Program-made: the position numbers and the translations under genes | In this document: in pieces, positions 1 to 11,502 of the stretch | Layout of the letters: every line of letters begins with the position of its first letter | How positions within the stretch are numbered: the first letter of the stretch is position 1 | Notes under the pieces: generated by a model | The model's database searches: none | The model's input: the letters and a program-made list of their open reading frames with translations, nothing else | Told to the model about the DNA's origin: nothing | Origin: DASRZM01 sp035686365 | GTDB taxonomy: Bacteria; Pseudomonadota; Gammaproteobacteria; Xanthomonadales; Xanthomonadaceae | Assembly (NCBI GenBank): GCA_035686365.1 | Contig: DASRZM010000063.1 | Span: 1-44,406 of the forward strand | Length of the DNA: 44,406 bases | Direction: 5' to 3'

Positions 1-26
1 CGGCACATGTCCGGACTCGGCTCCGC

Positions 27-105
27 CGGATCAAGTACTTGCGTGCTTGATCCGCGAGCGCGCCATCCATGGCGCGCGAACTTCTGAACTTGTTCAGAGG
101 TTCGC
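27..105. repeat. Three consecutive hairpin-forming inverted repeats upstream of dnaK
   Basis: Three inverted repeats lie side by side. The first pairs 27-38 with 43-54 (core GGATCAAG/CTTGATCC, one G-U pair). The second pairs 58-66 with 69-77 (GCGCGCCAT/ATGGCGCGC). The third pairs 78-89 with 92-103 (GAACTTCTGAAC/GTTCAGAGGTTC, one wobble). They end about 35 bases before the dnaK start. They could be a terminator for the gene to the left (often grpE), a structured dnaK leader or degenerate repeats. No T-run marks a clear terminator and no sigma-32 promoter is obvious. Confidence 0.6.
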
Positions 106-140
106 CACGAGATTCTAAAGCCGGTTTTCGGGAGAGGAAC

Positions 141-2069
<1,929 letters not shown>

Positions 2070-2080
2070 GCGGACAGGCC

Positions 2081-2264
2081 TCAGGGCTCAGGGAAGAGCC
2101 CGATCAACCTGCGCCGCGCTGTTCGTGCTTCGATACCTCAGCACGAACGGGACGGGTGCCGGCGCCGGGTTCGCCGATTCCCGCCTCGAGCTCGCCGTTC
2201 GTGCTGAGGTATCGAAGCACGAACAGCCGTGCCCGTCATCGTGCGAGCATTTCCTGAGCCCTGA
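2081..2264. repeat. Nested inverted repeats between dnaK and dnaJ
   Basis: A perfect 33-base inverted repeat pairs 2118-2150 with 2195-2227. Each arm is itself bounded by GTTCGTGCT and AGCACGAAC, so it can fold locally or with its partner. An outer pair (2081-2095, TCAGGGCTCAGGGAA; 2251-2264, TTCCTGAGCCCTGA) extends the symmetry with one base different. The core resembles intergenic repeats of the CTGAG...TCGAA...ACGAAC type that I know from many proteobacteria; calling it REP-like is an inference. It fills nearly the whole dnaK-dnaJ spacer and may attenuate transcription or protect the dnaK 3' end. Confidence 0.85.
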
Positions 2265-2292
2265 CCTCTGATCTCTGAGCCCCCGCTCCCGA

Positions 2293-3417
2293 ATGACCAG
2301 ACGCGACTACTACGAAGTCCTCGGCGTCGAGCGCGCCGCCGACGCCGCCCAGCTCAAGACCGCCTACCGGCGCCTGGCGATGAAGTTCCATCCGGACCGC
2401 AACAGCGACGATCCGGATGCGATGGACAAGTTCAAGGAGGCCAAGGAGGCCTACGAGTGCCTGTCCGACCCGGCCAAGCGCCGGCTCTACGACCGCCACG
2501 GGCACGCGGCCTTCGCGCACGGCGCGGCCGGTCGCGGTCCGGGCCCCGGGTTTGCCGATGTGGGCGACATCTTCGGGGACATCTTCGGGGACATCTTCGG
2601 TGGCGGCCGCGGCCGCGCGCAGCGTCGCGGCGCCGACCTGCGCTACGTGCTGGAGCTCGACCTGGAAGAAGCGGTGTTCGGCGTGGAGCGCAGCATCGAG
2701 GTGCCCACGCTGGTCGCATGCCGTGAGTGCGAGGGCACCGGGTCGAAGGACCGGCGCGTGACCGGTTGCCCGACCTGCCGAGGCGCCGGACGGGTGCGCC
2801 TGCAGCAGGGCATCTTCTCGGTCCAGCAAGCCTGCCCGCAGTGCCATGGCAGCGGCAGCGTGGTCGCCGACCCCTGCGCGGCCTGCCACGGCAACGGCCG
2901 CGTGCAGGAACACAAGACGCTTTCGGTCAAGATTCCCGCCGGTGTCGACAGCGGCGACCGCATCCGCCTGGGCGGGGAGGGCGAGGCCGGCCCCGCCGGA
3001 GCGCCCGCGGGTGACCTGTACGTGGAGGTCCACGTACGCGAGCACCCGCTGTTCAAGCGCGACGGCGACGACCTGTATTGCGAGGTGCCGATCCGTTTCT
3101 CCCAGGCGGCACTCGGCGCCGAGATCGAAGTGCCCACGCTGGAAGGAGAGGGGGTCATCATGGTTCCGCCCGAGACCCAGACCGGCAAGCTGTTCCGCCT
3201 GCGCGGCAAGGGCGTGAAGTCGGTCCGCAGCCAGTTCCCCGGCGACCTGCTGTGCCGCGCCGTGGTCGAGACTCCGGTCAACCTGACGCCGCGCCAGCGC
3301 GAGCTGCTCGACGAGTTCGAGGCCACGTTCCAGGGCGAGGATGCGAGCCGCCACTCCCCGCGCACCAGCGGCTTCTTCGACAGCGTGCGGGCGTTCTGGC
3401 AGCGGGTGACGTCCTGA
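2293..3417 (+). CDS. dnaJ: Chaperone protein DnaJ (Hsp40, type I)
   Basis: This is the DnaK co-chaperone, which stimulates its ATPase and delivers substrates. The 374-residue protein has a J domain with HPD at 33-35. A Gly/Phe region carries three consecutive DIFG units, encoded by a 12-base tandem repeat at 2566-2601. Four CxxCxGxG zinc motifs follow (CRECEGTG, CPTCRGAG, CPQCHGSG, CAACHGNG), then a C-terminal peptide-binding domain. All functional residues are intact. No convincing Shine-Dalgarno sequence precedes the ATG (the leader reads CCCCCGCTCCCGA), which is odd for a chaperone and may reflect repeat insertion just upstream. Confidence 0.97.
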   Translation: MTRRDYYEVLGVERAADAAQLKTAYRRLAMKFHPDRNSDDPDAMDKFKEAKEAYECLSDPAKRRLYDRHGHAAFAHGAAGRGPGPGFADVGDIFGDIFGDIFGGGRGRAQRRGADLRYVLELDLEEAVFGVERSIEVPTLVACRECEGTGSKDRRVTGCPTCRGAGRVRLQQGIFSVQQACPQCHGSGSVVADPCAACHGNGRVQEHKTLSVKIPAGVDSGDRIRLGGEGEAGPAGAPAGDLYVEVHVREHPLFKRDGDDLYCEVPIRFSQAALGAEIEVPTLEGEGVIMVPPETQTGKLFRLRGKGVKSVRSQFPGDLLCRAVVETPVNLTPRQRELLDEFEATFQGEDASRHSPRTSGFFDSVRAFWQRVTS

Positions 3418-3477
3418 CTTCTCCGCGCCGAAGCGATGCGGCCGCAATCGGTTGCCGCCGCCCGCACCGGACTGCAA

Positions 3478-3699
3478 TCACGGGGCGATGTAATCGATCC
3501 ATGGCGTGGCTCCTTCGAAACCGTCGGAAAACAGCGAATCGACATCCAGTGGCGTGAGGAAGCCGCTGCGCAGCGCCGTGGCGGAACCGGCGCCGGCGGC
3601 GGCTGCCACAGTCAGCGCCGGCAGCAGCACCATGGCGCGCAATCGCCATCGGCCGGAAATTGCCGGCCTTCGCGGATCACGGATCGGAGAACCTGTCAT
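3478..3699 (-). CDS. Possible tiny exported protein with a DGFE-type tail
   Basis: This is a tentative gene in the 435-base gap between dnaJ and dapB, which otherwise shows nothing recognisable. A start at 3699 gives 73 residues; one at 3633 gives 51. The longer form has a basic stretch (RWRLR), a hydrophobic stretch (AMVLLPALTVAAAAGAGSA) like a signal peptide, and a short mature part containing DSLFSDGFEG near the C terminus. The motif recurs as VFADGFESGD in the DUF4331 protein at the other end of the window. No good ribosome site precedes either start, so it could be a pseudogene tail. Function unknown. Confidence 0.3.
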   Translation of the reverse strand: MTGSPIRDPRRPAISGRWRLRAMVLLPALTVAAAAGAGSATALRSGFLTPLDVDSLFSDGFEGATPWIDYIAP

Positions 3700-3852
3700 C
3701 GGCACCGCACACCCCGGGCACTGTGTCGCCGGAACATTCGCAGTTCGGCCGCCGGGACTGACAGCAGCCGGCCTCGGCCCAGTGCCCGGGCAGCGTCGGC
3801 ACGCGTCCCCTTCGCCTTGCGCCGGGCTGCCCGGCTCGGCCACCATGGACCG

Positions 3853-4560
3853 ATGGCTGCGATCCGGTTGATGCTGCATGGCGCCAGCGGGCGCATGGGA
3901 GGCGAGCTGCTGGCGCTGCTCGACCGCGATCCGCGCTTTGCGCTGGTGGCGGTGGCCGCACGCGATGCCATGGCGGTGCCCGAGGGTTCCACGTTCGTCG
4001 CTGCCGAGCGGCTGGAGCAGGCACCCGCGGTCGACCTGGTGATCGACTTCAGCCTCGCGGGGGCCGTGGCCGCGCTCGCCGGATTCTGCGCCGAACGGGG
4101 CGCAGGGCTGGTTTCGGGCACCACCGGCCTGGATGATGCCGGTCGGGCCGCCCTGGATGCCGCGGCGCTGCGGGTGCCGGTGGTGTGGGAGTCCAATTAC
4201 AGCATCGGCGTGGCCGTACTCGGGGAGCTGCTCACGCGTGCAGCCGCGATGCTCCGCGACTGGCAGTGCGACATTCTCGAGCAACACCACCGGCACAAGC
4301 GTGACGCCCCCTCCGGGACCGCGCTGTCGCTGGGTGAGCTGGCCAGCGCCCAGGGCATGGCACCGCGCTACCACAGCGTGCGCGCCGGCGAGATCGTGGG
4401 CGAGCATGCGGTGCAGCTCACCGGCGCGGCCGAGCGGCTGGAACTGGTGCACCGCGCGCACTCGCGCAGCATCTTCGCCCATGGCGCGCTGGAGGCCGCG
4501 GCGCGCGTGCACGGGCGCGCACCGGGCCGCTACCGGCTGCGGCAGCTGCTTTCCGGCTAG
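3853..4560 (+). CDS. dapB: 4-hydroxy-tetrahydrodipicolinate reductase
   Basis: DapB reduces 4-hydroxy-tetrahydrodipicolinate with NAD(P)H in the diaminopimelate/lysine pathway, in the cytoplasm. The 235-residue protein has the nucleotide-binding loop HGASGRMGGEL near the N terminus, DLVIDFSLAGA, VSGTTGLDDA, the catalytic segment EQHHRHKRDAPSGTAL, and a C-terminal dimerisation part with FAHGALEAA. The start is chosen at MAAIRLMLHGASGRMG, which fits the family; the ribosome site is weak. It is slightly shorter than E. coli DapB (about 270 residues), as in several proteobacteria. The following 220 bases to the next gene are GC-rich with no feature I can name. Confidence 0.95.
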   Translation: MAAIRLMLHGASGRMGGELLALLDRDPRFALVAVAARDAMAVPEGSTFVAAERLEQAPAVDLVIDFSLAGAVAALAGFCAERGAGLVSGTTGLDDAGRAALDAAALRVPVVWESNYSIGVAVLGELLTRAAAMLRDWQCDILEQHHRHKRDAPSGTALSLGELASAQGMAPRYHSVRAGEIVGEHAVQLTGAAERLELVHRAHSRSIFAHGALEAAARVHGRAPGRYRLRQLLSG

Positions 4561-4780
4561 GTCCGTCGGCGCTCCTGCCGCCGATGCATCAGGATTCGGC
4601 CCCGGGCTTCCCCGCCGGGCCCGCGGCGGGCATGATGGCCTCCGCAATGCACGGGCAGGGAGGGGCCCGCGACAGTCCGGCCCGTGGGCCGGAGGGGAGG
4701 CGTGGGCGTCCTGGAGGGGCGCAGCGCCTGCATCGGGGCTCGGCTTTCCAGGCCGCGGTCCATCCGAAAAGGGAGGGAGA

Positions 4781-5068
4781 ATGAAGCTCAAGCGTATTGG
4801 CGTGATTTCCTTGGCGCTCAACACGGCGATCTATGCGGCCCTGCTGGGTCTGCTGTTCGGCCTGATGTTCGCCCTGTTCTCGACCATGGGGGCGGGCATG
4901 ATGGGCGAAGCCGAAGGGGCGGGCATGCTGGCCGGCATGGGCCTGATGTCGATCATCCTGTTCCCGCTCATCTACGGCGTGGCCGGCTTCATCGGCGGCC
5001 TGATCGGGGCGCTGCTGTTCAACCTGGCCTTCAAGGTCACCGGGGGCCTGGACCTGGACTTCCAGTAA
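4781..5068 (+). CDS. Small integral membrane protein of unknown function
   Basis: The 95-residue protein begins MKLKRIGVISLALN behind a strong ribosome site (GGGAGGGAGA). It has two long hydrophobic segments at about 8-38 and 50-85, the second Gly-rich (GVAGFIGGLIGALLFN), and a short hydrophilic end, LDLDFQ. It is probably an inner-membrane protein with two to three helices. It resembles short uncharacterised membrane proteins with a KRIGV start found beside housekeeping genes, but I cannot assign a family with confidence. It lies between dapB and carA, with a likely carA promoter just after it. Confidence 0.75.
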   Translation: MKLKRIGVISLALNTAIYAALLGLLFGLMFALFSTMGAGMMGEAEGAGMLAGMGLMSIILFPLIYGVAGFIGGLIGALLFNLAFKVTGGLDLDFQ

Positions 5069-5097
5069 CCGGGACCCAACGCCCGGTGCGGCGGCGG

Positions 5098-5127
5098 TTT
5101 ACCGCAACGCCGCCGCACCGGTATCAT
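5098..5127 (+). promoter_or_regulatory. Candidate sigma-70 promoter for carA
   Basis: TTTACC (5098-5103) and TATCAT (5122-5127) match four and five of six consensus bases, with an 18-base spacer, about 120 bases before the carA start. A perfect DNA palindrome, CCGGTTC-C-GAACCGG (5164-5178), lies in the leader and could be an operator or hairpin. carAB leaders are commonly regulated by arginine and pyrimidines; whether this applies here is not shown. Confidence 0.4.
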
Positions 5128-5245
5128 TCCGGATCGCCCGAATCCCGCTTTCCGATCCACGGACCGGTTCCGAACCGGCCCGCGGGTCGGCTCGCACCCC
5201 GAGCAAGCGCGGCGGAGGCAACCCGTCCCGTCCGGCGAGCGACCC

Positions 5246-6397
5246 GTGAGCGAAACCGCACTGCTTGCCCTGGCCGACGGCACCGTCCTGCACGGTGTCT
5301 CGATCGGGGCTCCCGGTACCCGCGTCGGAGAGGTCGTGTTCAACACGGCCATGACCGGTTACCAGGAGATCCTCACCGATCCGTCCTATGCGCGCCAGAT
5401 CGTCACCCTGACCCATCCGCACATCGGCAACACCGGCATCTGCGAGGCCGACGACGAGTCGCCGCGCGTGCAGGCCGCCGGCCTGGTCGTGCGCGACCTG
5501 CCGCGGCGTCCGAGCAGCTGGCGCTGCAGCCGGGATCTGTCCTCGTGGCTGCACGATCAGGGCGTGGTGGCGATTTCCGAGATCGATACCCGCCGGCTGA
5601 CCCGGCTGCTGCGCGACGGTGGTGCGCAGGCCGGCTGCCTTCTCGCCGGGCCGGATCCCGACGCCGGGCGGGCGCTGGAGCTGGCGCGCGGCTTCGCCGG
5701 CCTCCAGGGCATGGACCTGGCGCGGGAGGTCAGCGTCGCGGCGCCGTACGCGTGGAGCGAGGGCACGCTGGATCTGGACAGCGGACGCTTCGGCAGCACC
5801 GGCCCGCGCTGGCGCGTGGTGGCCTACGACTTCGGCATCAAGCGCAACATCCTGCGGATGCTGGCCGACCGCGGTTGCGCGATCCAGGTGGTCCCGGCGC
5901 AGACGCCGGCCTCGGCAGTGCTGGCCGTCCGGCCCGACGGGGTGCTGCTGTCCAACGGCCCCGGAGACCCGGAGCCGTGCGACTACGCCATCGAAGCGAT
6001 TCGCGACTTGCTCGCCGCCGGGATCCCGGTGTTCGGCATCTGCCTGGGCCACCAGCTGCTGGGCCTGGCCGCGGGCGCCCGCACGCTGAAGATGAAATTC
6101 GGCCACCATGGCGCCAACCACCCGGTGATCGACCTGGAGACCGGCCGGGTCATGATTTCCTCGCAGAACCATGGCTTCGCGCTCGACGAATCGACCCTGC
6201 CTGCGAACGTGCGCGTGACCCACCGCTCGCTGTTCGACGGTTCCAACCAGGGTATCGCGCTCACCGACGCCCCGGCCTACGGCTTCCAGGGGCATCCGGA
6301 GGCGAGCCCCGGGCCGCACGACGTCGCGCCGCTGTTCGATCGGTTCGTCAGAGCAATGCAGTCCGCAAAGGACGCAAAAAACGCAAAGAGAAGCTAG
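5246..6397 (+). CDS. carA: Carbamoyl-phosphate synthase small (glutaminase) subunit
   Basis: CarA hydrolyses glutamine and passes ammonia to CarB to make carbamoyl phosphate for arginine and pyrimidine synthesis. The product is 383 residues from a GTG start (SETALLALADGTVLHG). The class I amidotransferase domain carries the nucleophile Cys266 in GICLGHQLLG and the His/Glu pair in GFQGHPEASPGPHD. The last residues, SAKDAKNAKRS, are encoded by the left terminal repeat of the cassette starting at 6362, so the native C terminus has been replaced or extended. The TAG stop abuts the GTG start of the GxxExxY gene with no gap. carB follows beyond the cassette. Confidence 0.97.
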   Translation: MSETALLALADGTVLHGVSIGAPGTRVGEVVFNTAMTGYQEILTDPSYARQIVTLTHPHIGNTGICEADDESPRVQAAGLVVRDLPRRPSSWRCSRDLSSWLHDQGVVAISEIDTRRLTRLLRDGGAQAGCLLAGPDPDAGRALELARGFAGLQGMDLAREVSVAAPYAWSEGTLDLDSGRFGSTGPRWRVVAYDFGIKRNILRMLADRGCAIQVVPAQTPASAVLAVRPDGVLLSNGPGDPEPCDYAIEAIRDLLAAGIPVFGICLGHQLLGLAAGARTLKMKFGHHGANHPVIDLETGRVMISSQNHGFALDESTLPANVRVTHRSLFDGSNQGIALTDAPAYGFQGHPEASPGPHDVAPLFDRFVRAMQSAKDAKNAKRS

Positions 6398-6818
6398 GTG
6401 AACAGGCTCCTGAGCGAACGGGTGATTGGGTGTGCGCTTACCGTGAGTGGCGCACTTGGTCACGGTTTTCTGGAGCGTGTCTACGAGGAAGCGCTGTCGG
6501 TCGAGCTGCGCGCGTCAGGTATCGTGCACGAGCGGCAGAAGGCGGTTACGGTCCAGTACCGTGGAAGGCCGGTCGGCGAGTACTGCTGCGATCTGATAGT
6601 GGAAGATCGGCTTCTGGTCGAGGTGAAGGCTGTTTCTGCCTTGAGCGCGTCTCACGACGCGCAGCTGATGAACTACCTGAAGGCGACTGGACTGACGGCA
6701 GGCCTGCTGCTGAACTTCGGTACGCCCAAGCTTGGTATCCGCCGTATCGTGACCGGTCACGACGACACCGATCCGATTTGACTCCGCTCTTCTTTGCGTC
6801 TTTTGCGTCCTTTGCGGA
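6362..6818. mobile_element. Inverted-repeat cassette carrying a GxxExxY gene, inserted between carA and carB
   Basis: A 457-base unit is bounded by near-perfect terminal inverted repeats, 6362-6390 and 6790-6818 (27 of 29 positions identical). Both begin TCCGCAAAGGACGCAAAA when read inward. The arms consist of GACGCAAA-like short units. It encloses one gene, the GxxExxY protein, and no transposase. The left arm encodes the end of CarA; the right arm ends about 10 bases before the carB start. No target duplication can be recognised without an empty-site comparison. Two compact elements with the same termini occur at 36956-37180. That this is mobile DNA is an inference from the repeats, placement and composition. 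Confidence 0.75.
6398..6781 (+). CDS. GxxExxY family protein, PD-(D/E)XK nuclease-like
   Basis: This 127-residue protein has the family motif GFLERVY at 23-29, a PD-(D/E)XK-like core (Asp65 in YCCDLIV, then Glu75-Val-Lys77 in LLVEVKAV) and a following QLMNYL helix (Gln89, Tyr93). The family belongs to the PDDEXK_3 type of restriction-endonuclease fold; its biological role is not established. Start is GTG immediately after the carA TAG; the purine-rich end of the left repeat (AAAGAGAAG) may act as its ribosome site, so it is probably translated with carA. Codon use is visibly less GC-rich than carA and carB, consistent with acquisition. It could be a repeat-associated nuclease or a domesticated passenger. 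Confidence 0.88.
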   Translation: MNRLLSERVIGCALTVSGALGHGFLERVYEEALSVELRASGIVHERQKAVTVQYRGRPVGEYCCDLIVEDRLLVEVKAVSALSASHDAQLMNYLKATGLTAGLLLNFGTPKLGIRRIVTGHDDTDPI

Positions 6819-6828
6819 AAAGAAACAA

Positions 6829-10052
<3,224 letters not shown>

Positions 10053-10056
<4 letters not shown>

Positions 10057-10529
10057 GAGCACCGCTGACGCTCAAGGGCGCGCAGGCACTGCGCGTGGAG
10101 CTCGAACGTCTGAAGAGCCAGGTCCGCCCGCAGATCATCGCGGCAATCGCCGAAGCACGCGCGCACGGCGACCTGAAGGAGAACGCCGAGTACCACGCCG
10201 CGCGCGAGCAGCAGAGTTTCGCCGAAGGGCGGATCAAGGAACTGGAGGTCACCTTGTCCAACGCCCAGGTGATCGACGTCTCGCGACTGAACGTCGGATC
10301 CCGGGTGGTGTTCGGGGCCACCGTCGACCTGCAGGATCCCGACAGCGAGGCGGCCATGACCTACCAGATCGTCGGAGAGCTCGAGGCCGACATCAAGAAG
10401 GGCCTGATCTCGGTGTCCTCGCCGATCGCGCGGGCACTGATCGGCAAGCACGAGGGCGACCAGGTGGTCATCGACGCACCGGGCGGAAAACGCGAGTTCG
10501 AGATCGTCGGCGTCCGCTACGAGGCCTGA
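10053..10529 (+). CDS. greA: Transcription elongation factor GreA
   Basis: GreA enters the RNA polymerase secondary channel and stimulates cleavage of backtracked RNA. The 158-residue product matches the family length. The N-terminal coiled coil contains EARAHGDLKENAEYHAAREQ, including the acidic tip, and the C-terminal FKBP-like domain contains GLISVSSPIARALIGK. It overlaps the end of carB by four bases, implying coupled translation. The carB-greA pair leads into the rpfE-recJ segment, an order known from Xanthomonas-type genomes. Confidence 0.97.
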
Positions 10530-10536
10530 GCGCGCC

Positions 10537-11502
10537 ATGGCTCCGGCACCGCGCGCTCCCGGCACCCTGGTCCTGCTGCTGCCGGGGCGCGGGCGGCTGG
10601 CCGAGGGCGCGCCGCCGCTGCTCGCGCAGGTGCTGGCGCGCGCGGACGCACTGGAGTCGGGCGGGTCCGGATCGGTCGCGCAGCTGCTGCGTCACTTCGA
10701 GCTGGTGCCGCGCGGTTTGCCGGTCGCAGCGCTCACACGCCAGCTCGATTGCGGCGATGCGCGTTACTCGGCCTGGCTGCGCGCCGATCCGGCATGGGTC
10801 CAGGCCGACATGGGGACCGGCCGGCTGATGGCCTGCGGCGATCTGGAGCTGACACCTGAGGAGTGCGAGGCATTGCTGCGGCCGCTGCGGCCGCTGTTCG
10901 GCGATGCCGGCTTTCCGATTTCGGCGCCACGACCAGACCGCTGGTACCTGATGCTGCCCGAGGGCGCCCGCCTTCCCGATTTCGTCGATCCGGATACCGC
11001 GCTGGGCGGGGATCTGGTGCGGTTCCTGCCGCAGGGTCCGGATGCGACCAGCTGGCGACGCCTGCTGAACGAGGCGCAGGTGACCCTGCACAACCACCCG
11101 CACAATGCGGCCCGGCGCGCCGCCGGCAAGGCGCCGGTCAATTCGCTGTGGTTCTGGGGCGGCGGCCGGCTGCCCAGCCACCTCGGCTGCCGGTTCGATG
11201 CGGTCGGCAGCAACGATCCACTGCTGGAGGCGCTTGCCGACTGCAGTCAGCCGCAGGTCGAGGCGATCGGTTCCGATGCCGCGATCGAGCGCGCACTGGC
11301 CGGCGGTGGCAGCGTGCTCGCCGATCTGCGCGCCCTGCGTGCGCCGGGCCCGCTGGCAGCCGAGGTCGTGGCGCCGGCCCTGCTTGCCCTGCGGCGCGGA
11401 TCACTGGCGGCGCTCGAGTTCGACTTCGGCGACGGCCTGCGCCGCCGCTACCTGAAACCCCACCGCTGGCGTGTGTGGCGACGCGGCGGATTGCTGGCGT
11501 GA
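10537..11502 (+). CDS. rpfE: RpfE-like protein (cytoplasmic, function uncertain)
   Basis: This 321-residue protein resembles the RpfE/phosphoglycerate-mutase-related regulatory family encoded next to recJ in Xanthomonas. Recognisable segments are the N-terminal LVLLLPGRG, the block TLHNHPHNAARRAAGKAPVN and the adjoining NSLWFWGGGRLPS, typical of the family. No signal peptide or membrane helix is present. Family members lie at the edge of rpf clusters and mutants have been linked to extracellular products, but the biochemical activity is not settled. It starts seven bases after greA and its stop overlaps the recJ start (GTGA), so the three genes are probably one transcript. Confidence 0.85.
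   Translation: MAPAPRAPGTLVLLLPGRGRLAEGAPPLLAQVLARADALESGGSGSVAQLLRHFELVPRGLPVAALTRQLDCGDARYSAWLRADPAWVQADMGTGRLMACGDLELTPEECEALLRPLRPLFGDAGFPISAPRPDRWYLMLPEGARLPDFVDPDTALGGDLVRFLPQGPDATSWRRLLNEAQVTLHNHPHNAARRAAGKAPVNSLWFWGGGRLPSHLGCRFDAVGSNDPLLEALADCSQPQVEAIGSDAAIERALAGGGSVLADLRALRAPGPLAAEVVAPALLALRRGSLAALEFDFGDGLRRRYLKPHRWRVWRRGGLLA

Noticed and set aside
4684..6828. Long open frame continuous with carB, suggesting a giant fusion protein
   Set aside because: It is a GC-rich open frame overlapping the true genes for the membrane protein, carA and GxxExxY in other frames; its sequence is Arg/Pro/Ala-rich and unlike any family, and carB has a canonical start at 6829.
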